DNA of 64,000 nucleotides from Atopobium sp. oral taxon 199 str. F0494 (GTDB taxonomy: Bacteria; Actinomycetota; Coriobacteriia; Coriobacteriales; Atopobiaceae), in contig NZ_KE150486.1 of assembly GCF_000411555.1 (NCBI RefSeq), positions 434,001 to 498,000 on the forward strand, read 5' to 3'. Position 1 is the stretch's first letter. Every line of letters begins with the position of its first letter. A model generated the notes under the pieces. It worked only from the letters and a program-made list of their open reading frames with translations, had not been told where the DNA came from and did not search any database. Shown here one piece after another: positions 8,859-15,956 of this stretch. The translations under genes and the position numbers were made by a program.

Positions 8859-10192
8859 TGATCATCGCTCCTTTGGCCAAAGAGATCGCTTCTGAGGCGC
8901 AGATAGGCGTCAAAATCTTCATGCGCTCTTTGCGTCATACGAGCACGGCGTTCATCTTTCTTCTTTATCTCCGTATCAAGCGGCGGAAAGAGTCCGAAAT
9001 TGACGTGCATGGGCTGGTAGTCCGTAGTGTTTGGATTAGTCGCATAAGCTACTAGAGAACCCAGGGCTCCCGTTGTGGGAAGGTGCATCTGAGAAGCACC
9101 AACCAGATCCGCATAGGTATTGAGCGCCGCAAGCAAACCAGAAGCAATCGCTTCCACGTAGCCCTCTGTGCCGGTAATCTGTCCCGCGAGCCGAACGCAT
9201 GAGTGCGGAATCGCAAATGTATCGGTCAGCGTATGAGGCGCATCAACGAATGAATTTCTGTGCATAACGCCGTAGCGCACAAACTCTGCCTGCGCAAGTC
9301 CCGGAATCATCGTGAAGACACGTTTTTGTTCGCCCCAGGTAAGGTTGGTCTGAAAACCCACAAGATTGTACGCGGTCGCTGCCTCATTTTCAGCACGAAG
9401 CTGCACTGCCGCCCAAGGCCGTCTGCCGTCTCTTGGATCAATGAGTCCTACCGGTTTGAGAGCGCCAAAACGAAGCGACTCAAATCCTGTGCGCGCCACC
9501 TCCTCTACAGGCTGGCACGCCTGAAATAAATCAGCCTGCTCAAATTCGCGGGAGACGACGCGCTGCGCGCCGATAAGCTCACGGATAAAAGCTTCATATT
9601 CGTTTTTATTGAAAGGACAGTTGAGATAATCCCCTCGCCCTGCTTTTTCATAACGAGACTGCGAAAAGACAATCGAGCGGTCGATGCTTTCCGCTGAAAC
9701 AATAGGAGCCGCAGCATCATAAAACGACATGCCCTCTGTGCCAACGCGCTTGGAAATCGCCGCATACAGCGCGTCCGAGCAAAGCGGTCCGGCCGCAATC
9801 ACGCAAGGCCCGTCAGGAATTTCTGTAGCTTCCCGACGTTCAATCTTAACGAGAGGATTCGCCTCGACCACAGCCGTCACCGAACGTGAAAACTTCCTTC
9901 GGTCAACCGCCAGGGCGCCTCCTGCAGAAACGGCGTTTTCTCTCGCAATCTGTAAGAGGAAACTTTTCATTTCTGTCAGTTCGCGCTTCAGGATACCCGC
10001 CGCGCTCTCCTCTTTAGTCGATTTAAGAGAGTTCGAGCAGACAAGCTCTGCAAAGTCGCTCGTATGGTGTGCTAAAGACCGGTGAATGGGCCTTTGCTCT
10101 ATCAAAAGGACTTCTATCCCTCTGGCGGCAAGCTGGAGCGCACACTCACTGCCTGCAAGACCTGCCCCTATAACAGTTACTCTCTTTGTCAT
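8855..10192 (-). CDS. trmFO: folate-dependent tRNA U54 methyltransferase TrmFO
   Basis: TrmFO is an FAD enzyme that uses methylenetetrahydrofolate to methylate U54 of tRNA to ribothymidine. The dinucleotide-binding motif VTVIGAGLAGSECALQLA opens the protein. ELVCSNSLKS, RYEKAGRGDYLNCPFNK and ARTGFESLRFGALKPVGL are family motifs, and the C-terminal half has the expected GxxQxTGTEGY-like stretch (GQITGTEGYVEA). The length of 445 residues is normal. It sits between dprA and the xer recombinase, overlapping both by 4 bases, a gene order also common in Firmicutes. Confidence 0.95.
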   Translation of the reverse strand: MTKRVTVIGAGLAGSECALQLAARGIEVLLIEQRPIHRSLAHHTSDFAELVCSNSLKSTKEESAAGILKRELTEMKSFLLQIARENAVSAGGALAVDRRKFSRSVTAVVEANPLVKIERREATEIPDGPCVIAAGPLCSDALYAAISKRVGTEGMSFYDAAAPIVSAESIDRSIVFSQSRYEKAGRGDYLNCPFNKNEYEAFIRELIGAQRVVSREFEQADLFQACQPVEEVARTGFESLRFGALKPVGLIDPRDGRRPWAAVQLRAENEAATAYNLVGFQTNLTWGEQKRVFTMIPGLAQAEFVRYGVMHRNSFVDAPHTLTDTFAIPHSCVRLAGQITGTEGYVEAIASGLLAALNTYADLVGASQMHLPTTGALGSLVAYATNPNTTDYQPMHVNFGLFPPLDTEIKKKDERRARMTQRAHEDFDAYLRLRSDLFGQRSDDQ

Positions 10193-11100
10193 AACGTCCT
10201 TTGCTCATTCATATTCGCTGTCTGTACTAATCCTAAATGATATTCGCGGGTTGGTGTATAGCGGCCGTCGGGCAATCTCTGTACAATCCTTTGAGCTTCA
10301 AAGTCTGTAAGCGTCCTCATGAGCGTCAACACATTCTCTCCAAGACGCATGGCAAGCTCTTCCGGACGACACGGAGAAGCCGTAAGAGCCGACATAACAC
10401 GGCTTTTTGGAGACGTCTTGTCTTCCTGCTTTAGAACTGTTGCTCCAAAATCAAGCGCAAGGGACAGAGCAAGCGACGCCTCGTCCGGGATAATCCTGGC
10501 TCCGTCGGTGATAAGTTTGTTAGTTCCCGCGGACGTAGGAGAAAAGATAGACCCCGGTATGGCGTATACCTTTCGTCCAAGATCTTCCGCTGTCTCGGCT
10601 GTTGACATGGTTCCTGAACACACGCCTGCTTCAGTCACCACCAAAACAGAGCCAAGAGCGGCAATGACAGCATTTCTTCGCGGAAACGCAAAGCGCCGCG
10701 GAGGAGTTCCCCAACTGTCTAGCGAGATTACCGCTCCTTCTTTTACCGCAGCGGAAAAAAGACTTTTTGAAGAGCGCGGGTAAACAACATCGGCGCCACA
10801 GCCTAGTACTGCAATTGTTTTTCCTCCTGCCGCAAGAGCGCTCATACCAGCCGCACAATCGCATCCCATCGCGCCTCCCGAAACAACGGTCACCCCACAG
10901 TCCGCGGCTACTCGGGCAGCCATTTCAGCAAGGGCAATACCGTAAGGAGTTGCCCGTCGAGCGCCAACGATTGAGAGCATTGGCGTTTCAAATATTTCGG
11001 AATTTCCAATTCCGTAGAGCACGTTTGGAGGGTTTTCAAGATCTTCCAAACAGGCCGGATAGTGCTTTGAACCACGTTCAAACGCCCATTTTTCAGCCAT
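10189..11100 (-). CDS. dprA: DNA processing protein DprA
   Basis: DprA binds incoming single-stranded DNA during natural transformation and loads RecA on it. The Rossmann-like core is clear: SIVGARRATPYGIALAEMAA, VVSGGAMGCDCAAGMSALA and TIAVLGCGADVVYP. A winged-helix-like C-terminal domain follows from about residue 220. The protein has 303 residues and lacks the long N-terminal SAM domain of some homologues. It is preceded by comM and followed by trmFO. Together with comEC and comEA at 56998-60121 it suggests competence for DNA uptake. Confidence 0.93.
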   Translation of the reverse strand: MAEKWAFERGSKHYPACLEDLENPPNVLYGIGNSEIFETPMLSIVGARRATPYGIALAEMAARVAADCGVTVVSGGAMGCDCAAGMSALAAGGKTIAVLGCGADVVYPRSSKSLFSAAVKEGAVISLDSWGTPPRRFAFPRRNAVIAALGSVLVVTEAGVCSGTMSTAETAEDLGRKVYAIPGSIFSPTSAGTNKLITDGARIIPDEASLALSLALDFGATVLKQEDKTSPKSRVMSALTASPCRPEELAMRLGENVLTLMRTLTDFEAQRIVQRLPDGRYTPTREYHLGLVQTANMNEQRTL

Positions 11101-11110
11101 GACATCTCCT

Positions 11111-12598
11111 TTATGACAGTATTCGAGAGCGAAAGGTAACCGCTTCGGAAAGATCGTCTTTTGTTATGAGGCTGTGGTGTTCAAGATCGGCAACTGTCCT
11201 CGCAACACGAGAAACTCTCGCAATCGACCTGCCTCCCAGTGAAAGTCCGCGTGCATACCGCTCAAAGAGCTGTCGAGCACCATCTTCAAACAAAAGTTTT
11301 TGCAGACTTTCGCGCTCTCGCGCTTCTCGCCATTGCCGATAATCTCTGCCGGACATAACAAACTGCCTCATTTCACTTGAAGTCAAACCCGTATCGCCTT
11401 CGATAACCTTTGTTGATGAGGGGCGAGCTACATCGCACACGATATCTATCCGATCCATAAGAGGTCCTCCTACCTTCGACTGATAGGTATCGATACGTGC
11501 GGGGGTGCACTTGCAAAGATGGTCCGGGTCGCCGCAAAAACCGCAGGGACAAGGGTTAGCTGCAGCTAATAATTGAAAATCACAAGGAAATGTATATAAA
11601 CCGTCAACGCGTACGAGCCGGACCTCCTTGTCCTCGAGGGGCTGCCGCAAAGCCTGCAAAGTATTGGTTGCAAACTCCGGCAACTCGTCAAGGAATAAGA
11701 CACCCTTGTGCGCAAGTGAAACCTCTCCCGGCAAAACCGGCCTTCCTCCTCCAATCAGCCCGCCAAGCGAGATAGAATGATGAGGAGATCGAAACGGACG
11801 GATACCTTGAGCAAGCCATTCCGAAGGCTCTCCCGCCACAGAATGAATCAGCAACGCTTCTTCCAGCTCATCCGGATCGAGCTTAGGTAGAATCGATAAG
11901 AAGCGCCGAGCCAGCATAGTTTTTCCTGAACCGGGAGGCCCTACCATTAACATCCCATGCGATCCTATCGCCGCAAGAATGAGCGCACGCTTGGCGAGCT
12001 CCTGATCAACAACGTCAGCAAACTCAAGGTTGAGACTTTGAGGAGTTGTTCGCTTCAAATGCGTTTTGCTTTTGAAATGACATTTACGCAAATCAGCGGT
12101 TGAGCAGACATCAAAAAGGGATTGGATGCCATACACATGTGTGCAGTTGGCGCCCGCGAGTTCGCTTTGATTGGAGACGACCAGATTACGCCCAAGGCTT
12201 CGGGCAATTTCGACATAGGCAATTGATCCTCTTACCGGAGCCACTTCCCCATTCAACGTAAGCTCTCCCACAAAGATGTTCTTTTCGATAATCTCCTGCG
12301 AAAGCTGGCCTGTCGCAACGAGGATAGCTACCGCCATGGGCAAATCAAATCCTGAACCGTTCTTTCTCATATCCGCCGGCGAAAGATTAATAGTGATATG
12401 CCTTCGGGGTATGGTAAAGCCGCAGGCTCCCAAGGCGCACTTAACCCGCGAGCGTGCCTCAAGAACAGCCGAATCCGGCATGCCTACGATAGTCACTCCC
12501 GGAATGCCTCCCACGACGCTTGCCTCAACGTTTACCAAAACAGGTTCAATGCCCCGGATGGTTGCGGTCTTTACGCATACAGCGCCTGAACTAGTCAT
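11111..12598 (-). CDS. comM: ComM/YifB-type AAA+ Mg-chelatase-like helicase
   Basis: ComM is a hexameric AAA+ helicase that promotes branch migration during natural transformation in studied Gram-negative bacteria. The N-terminal ChlI-like domain includes ATIRGIEPVLVNVEASVVGG and GVTIVGMPD. The Walker A motif GPPGSGKT and Walker B VLFLDELPEF follow. A zinc-binding cysteine group (CPCGFCGDPDHLCKC) is present. I place the start at the ATG at 12598, which overlaps the yraN stop. Residues further upstream do not match the family and lie inside yraN. dprA follows after 10 bases. Confidence 0.92.
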   Translation of the reverse strand: MTSSGAVCVKTATIRGIEPVLVNVEASVVGGIPGVTIVGMPDSAVLEARSRVKCALGACGFTIPRRHITINLSPADMRKNGSGFDLPMAVAILVATGQLSQEIIEKNIFVGELTLNGEVAPVRGSIAYVEIARSLGRNLVVSNQSELAGANCTHVYGIQSLFDVCSTADLRKCHFKSKTHLKRTTPQSLNLEFADVVDQELAKRALILAAIGSHGMLMVGPPGSGKTMLARRFLSILPKLDPDELEEALLIHSVAGEPSEWLAQGIRPFRSPHHSISLGGLIGGGRPVLPGEVSLAHKGVLFLDELPEFATNTLQALRQPLEDKEVRLVRVDGLYTFPCDFQLLAAANPCPCGFCGDPDHLCKCTPARIDTYQSKVGGPLMDRIDIVCDVARPSSTKVIEGDTGLTSSEMRQFVMSGRDYRQWREARERESLQKLLFEDGARQLFERYARGLSLGGRSIARVSRVARTVADLEHHSLITKDDLSEAVTFRSRILS

Positions 12599-13139
12599 TT
12601 TCATCCCAGCTAAAAGCGCCGATAAGATGACGCAGGCTCGCGCTGCGCTCCGCAGCGAGATTGATTGCAATCACATCAAACCGAACCACGCTGACATGCG
12701 CATGATACGCAAGGTAGAGCAACGCCATCTTTCGATAGGTCCGCTGCTTGTGCGCTGTCACCGCAAGCTCCGGCATAAGATTCGCATCGCTTTTTGTTAC
12801 GCGACGTGTTTTAACTTCAACCATGACGTATGTCTCGCCATCACGCGCGATGATATCCGCTTCACCTCCACCCTTGCATCGCCAATTGCGCTGGATGATT
12901 TTGTAGCCGCGGCGAGCGAGATAGTCGGCTGCAAGCTGCTCGCCCTTCTCGCCTATTTCATACGGCGAATACTCAGCCAGAGTCTTTTCTGGCTCCTCAG
13001 CCGGCTCCGACTCCTTTGATGGTTCCGCAGATTCCTCAAAATCCTTTGCATCACCTGCAAATTCTTCAGGAGAGGCAGATTCAGGGCAGTCCTCTTCCTT
13101 CGCATGATACTTGGCATCAAATTCAAGTTGTTCGTCCAT
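12591..13139 (-). CDS. yraN: YraN/UPF0102 nuclease-like protein with acidic N-terminal extension
   Basis: The C-terminal 120 residues are a YraN/UPF0102 domain with a PD-(D/E)XK nuclease-like core. GEKGEQLAADYLARRGYKII, RNWRCKGGGEADIIARDG and YVMVEVKTRR match the family, with Asp and the ExK pair as likely catalytic residues. The cellular role is not well defined. The first 60 residues are an unusual acidic stretch rich in Glu, Ser, Pro and Ala. The start is well supported, because AAGGGAGAG lies just upstream of the ATG. A hairpin pairing AGCTCTC with GAGAGCT encloses part of this ribosome binding site. It leads the comM-dprA-trmFO-xer cluster. Confidence 0.88.
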   Translation of the reverse strand: MDEQLEFDAKYHAKEEDCPESASPEEFAGDAKDFEESAEPSKESEPAEEPEKTLAEYSPYEIGEKGEQLAADYLARRGYKIIQRNWRCKGGGEADIIARDGETYVMVEVKTRRVTKSDANLMPELAVTAHKQRTYRKMALLYLAYHAHVSVVRFDVIAINLAAERSASLRHLIGAFSWDEND

Positions 13140-13179
13140 AAGCTCTCCCTTCGCTTTCTTGAGAGAGCTATCATGACAG

Positions 13180-13223
13180 GCCGATCTGACAGCATTCTGT
13201 CTTCAATCTGACCGTTATCTGAC
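13180..13223 (-). promoter_or_regulatory. four 11-bp direct repeats upstream of yraN-comM-dprA
   Basis: Read on the minus strand, four consecutive 11-base units start at 13223, 13212, 13201 and 13190: GTCAGATAACG, GTCAGATTGAA, GACAGAATGCT and GTCAGATCGGC. A looser fifth GTCATGA follows at 13177. Head-to-tail repeats of about one helical turn are typical of OmpR/PhoB-family response regulator sites. The array ends about 40 bases before the yraN start, near the likely -35 region. The regulator is unknown. Confidence 0.5.
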
Positions 13224-13275
13224 AAGCATGTCTAGCCGCAAAAAATTTTGATGTATTTTTTTGAGAGCCACAATC

Positions 13276-13304
13276 GATGCCCCTGCATGTTGCGCAGGGG
13301 TATC
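13276..13304 (-). terminator. hairpin downstream of rnhB
   Basis: GATGCCCCTGC and GCAGGGGTATC form a stem of about eleven pairs with one wobble and a loop of seven bases. It lies 36 bases after the rnhB stop. There is no U-run directly after it on either strand, so it is either a weak terminator or an RNA stability element. Confidence 0.4.
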
Positions 13305-13339
13305 AAATGGAAGCGCGACAAACCAGGACAGTAATTACA

Positions 13340-14146
13340 TTATTGATATGACGGCGATTCAAAGAGGCGCGGCCCCTTCTCAAAATTTCCACAAAACGAG
13401 ACGCGATGAATCGGAGAAAGTCCGTATTGCGCAATAGCGGCGATATGATCTGCCGAGGCATAACCCTTGTTTTCAGCAAAATGATACTGGGGATAGCGCG
13501 TGTCGTATGCCACCATCAAAGCGTCTCTGGATACTTTAGCAACAACGGAAGCAGCGGCAATTGAAGCTATCTTGGCATCGCCCTTTATGATTGTTTTTTC
13601 AAGCGGATGCGCATGAACAGGATTTCCATCAATAAGAACACAGTCCGGCTCAACGCCTGTTTTATCAATGGCAATCCGCATTGCCTTTCGAAGTGAAGCT
13701 GTCATTCCCTTCTCGTCAATTTCTGCAGGCTCAATAGAGGCAATGCCTATAGCAAGCGCAACCTTGGCAACCTGAGCCGCAACCAGTTCGCGCTTTGCGG
13801 CCGACAATTGCTTTGAGTCATTCAGTCCCTCAATATAAGGATTATCAGGAAGCACAACCGCACAGACGGTCAAAGGTCCAGCGACAGGGCCACGGCCCAC
13901 CTCATCAACGCCGACAATAATGCCTTCTCTGCCCAGTGCGCGCTGAAGCGTATAGAGTGACTCTACGCGCTTTCTTTCTTCGCGGATACGCAGGAGGCGT
14001 TTTTGAGCTAAAGCGAGCGCGTGTTGCACCTGTTTTCGCGGATCTTCGGCATAACGCTCGGCGAGCGCAAGAACCTCAGACTCGGATGCGTCACTCAAAA
14101 ACGCTGCGATTTCTTTTGCCGTCAATCGTGATGAATCAAACGACAT
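13340..14146 (-). CDS. rnhB: ribonuclease HII
   Basis: RNase HII cuts RNA in RNA-DNA hybrids and removes misincorporated ribonucleotides. The DEVGRGPVAGP motif holds the first catalytic Asp-Glu pair, LNDSKQLS and VLIDGNP supply further active-site residues, and AAASVVAKVSRDALM is typical. Three ATG codons are in tandem at 14152, 14149 and 14146. The third has AGGA at the best distance (6 bases), so I choose 14146. About 80 residues precede the nuclease core, similar to the extended N-terminus of the Bacillus enzyme. A terminator of rplS separates it from rplS. Confidence 0.94.
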   Translation of the reverse strand: MSFDSSRLTAKEIAAFLSDASESEVLALAERYAEDPRKQVQHALALAQKRLLRIREERKRVESLYTLQRALGREGIIVGVDEVGRGPVAGPLTVCAVVLPDNPYIEGLNDSKQLSAAKRELVAAQVAKVALAIGIASIEPAEIDEKGMTASLRKAMRIAIDKTGVEPDCVLIDGNPVHAHPLEKTIIKGDAKIASIAAASVVAKVSRDALMVAYDTRYPQYHFAENKGYASADHIAAIAQYGLSPIHRVSFCGNFEKGPRLFESPSYQ

Positions 14147-14174
14147 CATCATTCCTCTTGAAGAAGTTCCCTAC

Positions 14175-14204
14175 TGAAAAAGCCGCCCCTATGGACGGCT
14201 TCAT
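14175..14204 (-). terminator. intrinsic terminator of rplS
   Basis: On the minus strand GCCGTCC and GGGCGGC form a seven-pair stem with one wobble and a four-base loop, followed by TTTTTC. It lies 22 bases after the rplS stop and makes rplS a single-gene unit. Confidence 0.85.
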
Positions 14205-14226
14205 CATACTGCAGGTACGCCTTGGC

Positions 14227-14568
14227 TTAGCGCTGCTCACGAAGACGGGCGGCTTTGCCGATACGATCGCGCAGGAAGTAAAGCTTAGCGCGGTGCACGA
14301 CACCGTGACGAACTACTTCAAGCTTTGCAATCTTAGGGCTATGGAGCGGGAACGTACGCTCAACGCCGATACCGAAGCTGATTTTACGGACGGTAAACGT
14401 CTCACGCGAACCCTCGCCTGAAAGGCGGATGATGTCGCCCTGAAAGACCTGTTCACGAGTACGGTCACCCTCGACGATGCGATAGTGAACCTTTACATTG
14501 TCACCAACGCGAACAGCGGGGATATCCTCGCGGATCTGCTGGCGCTCAATTGCGCGAATGTAATCCAT
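14227..14568 (-). CDS. rplS: 50S ribosomal protein L19
   Basis: L19 is a large-subunit protein at the subunit interface. [39 protein letters not shown] and [19 protein letters not shown] are diagnostic, and 113 residues is the usual length. It has its own promoter (14634-14662) and terminator. The usual partners rpsP-rimM-trmD are not next to it here. Confidence 0.97.
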   Translation of the reverse strand: MDYIRAIERQQIREDIPAVRVGDNVKVHYRIVEGDRTREQVFQGDIIRLSGEGSRETFTVRKISFGIGVERTFPLHSPKIAKLEVVRHGVVHRAKLYFLRDRIGKAARLREQR

Positions 14569-14633
14569 ATTTCCTCATCTCTAGAGGTGCCGACGCAGAG
14601 GCGAGCGACACATAGCTCAACACACAGGTGAAA

Positions 14634-14662
14634 AGTATATTAGACCTTGGGCTTTCAGGCAA
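14634..14662 (-). promoter_or_regulatory. rplS promoter
   Basis: On the minus strand TTGCCT (14657-14662), a 17-base spacer and TATACT (14634-14639) form a good sigma-70-type promoter. It predicts a leader of about 60 bases before the rplS ATG. One copy of the dispersed CGAGAAGNNC motif lies upstream of it, at 14702, in non-coding DNA. Confidence 0.75.
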
Positions 14663-14748
14663 GGATAACGCGAGAATTTCTTTCAAATTCCTCTGTTTCA
14701 GCGAGAAGTGCTCGCTCTTCCCCATTCTTGCGCGTTGTTCTTATCGCC

Positions 14749-15810
14749 TTACCTGTGATTACCTCTGTTCTCCCTCCACGATTTCGGAAGACGCAGGTCT
14801 TCAAAGGTCCGCGTTGCATATCTGTCTGTCATGCCTGCAACAAAATCAGCTACCTGCAGTTCGGGCTTATCCGCATCGTGAACCGTATACTCATCAGGCA
14901 CTTCATCAAGGTGCGAAATGAAGTAGTCAAACAGCTCGATAATGAGGTCGTACGCTTTGGGCTCTTCGTATTTTGCATCCCCATTTGCGTAGAGGTTATC
15001 AAAGAGAAACGAACGCATGCGCATCATGGCATCCCACATGACATCCGACATCTGAATGTCTCCTACAGCCGCACTCTTGATAACGATGTCATGCACCATA
15101 GTTTCGATGCGCTCAGAAGACGAGTCCCCGAGAAGCGCGCGCGACTCCTGAGGCAACATTGCTTCCGTGAGAAGTCCAGCGCGTTCTGCATCGTCAATGT
15201 CGTGTGTTACATAGGCGATACGATCGGCAACGCCAACGATGCGGCCTTCCGCCGTCATGGCTCGAAGACTGCCCGAGTGGCACCGAATACCGTCTACTAC
15301 CTCTCGGCTCAAATTAAGGCCTCTGCCGTTACGTTCAAGAAGCTCAACGATGCGCGCCCCTTGTTCATTATGAGCAAAAAAATGTTGATTTTTTGGATCC
15401 AAAGGATTCAGACCCCTATAGAGAGCAATGGCTGTTGATAAGGCCTTCTCGCCGATATGCCCAAATGGCGTATGCCCAAGATCGTGTCCAAGCGCTATAG
15501 CCTCTGCCAAGTCTTCATTCAGTCCCAAAGGACGCGCGATTGATCTCGAAATCTGAGCGACCTCCAGCGTGTGGATGAGCCGTGTGCGATAGTGATCGCC
15601 TTCCGGCGCGAGAAACACTTGCGTCTTGTGAGCAAGGCGGCGAAAACTCTTGCTGTGCAGTATGCGGTCCCTATCGCACTGATAGCAGGTACGAAACGCA
15701 TCGGGTTCCTCAGGTGTCAGACGCCCTTGTGAACTATCGGAAAATGCGGCCTCCGGAGCAAGGAATTCATGCTCACGACGCTCAAGGTCTTCTCGCGTAA
15801 CGGTTTTCAT
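14749..15810 (-). CDS. dgt: deoxyguanosinetriphosphate triphosphohydrolase-like HD protein
   Basis: This HD-domain hydrolase of the Dgt family removes triphosphate from dNTPs and so affects dNTP pools. FRRLAHKTQVFLAPEGDHYR and TRLIHTLEVAQISRSIAR carry the H of the HD pair, and ALGHDLGHTPFGHIGEKAL carries the rest of the metal site. I place the start at the ATG at 15810, where MKTVTREDLERREHEFLAP begins. A GGGGG sequence is 5 bases upstream. An open frame runs further upstream, but those residues do not match and would overlap the ppdK terminator. The length is 353 residues. Confidence 0.9.
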   Translation of the reverse strand: MKTVTREDLERREHEFLAPEAAFSDSSQGRLTPEEPDAFRTCYQCDRDRILHSKSFRRLAHKTQVFLAPEGDHYRTRLIHTLEVAQISRSIARPLGLNEDLAEAIALGHDLGHTPFGHIGEKALSTAIALYRGLNPLDPKNQHFFAHNEQGARIVELLERNGRGLNLSREVVDGIRCHSGSLRAMTAEGRIVGVADRIAYVTHDIDDAERAGLLTEAMLPQESRALLGDSSSERIETMVHDIVIKSAAVGDIQMSDVMWDAMMRMRSFLFDNLYANGDAKYEEPKAYDLIIELFDYFISHLDEVPDEYTVHDADKPELQVADFVAGMTDRYATRTFEDLRLPKSWRENRGNHR

Positions 15811-15871
15811 GATGCCCCCAAAAAAACTCATATAGCGCGCGCAGGCGGCGAATGTTTTCAAAAGTCTAACA

Positions 15872-15905
15872 GAAAAGGAGAATGCCCGAAGACATTCTCC
15901 TTTTG
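15872..15905 (-). terminator. strong symmetrical terminator after ppdK
   Basis: AAAAGGAGAATG and CATTCTCCTTTT form a twelve-pair perfect stem with a ten-base loop. U-runs are part of both arms. It lies about 50 bases after the ppdK stop and directly before dgt, so it ends ppdK transcription. Confidence 0.88.
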
Positions 15906-15956
15906 ATAACAGCTGCATCTCACACGCAAAGAGCGCCGTGGTGAACCTGATTGAAA

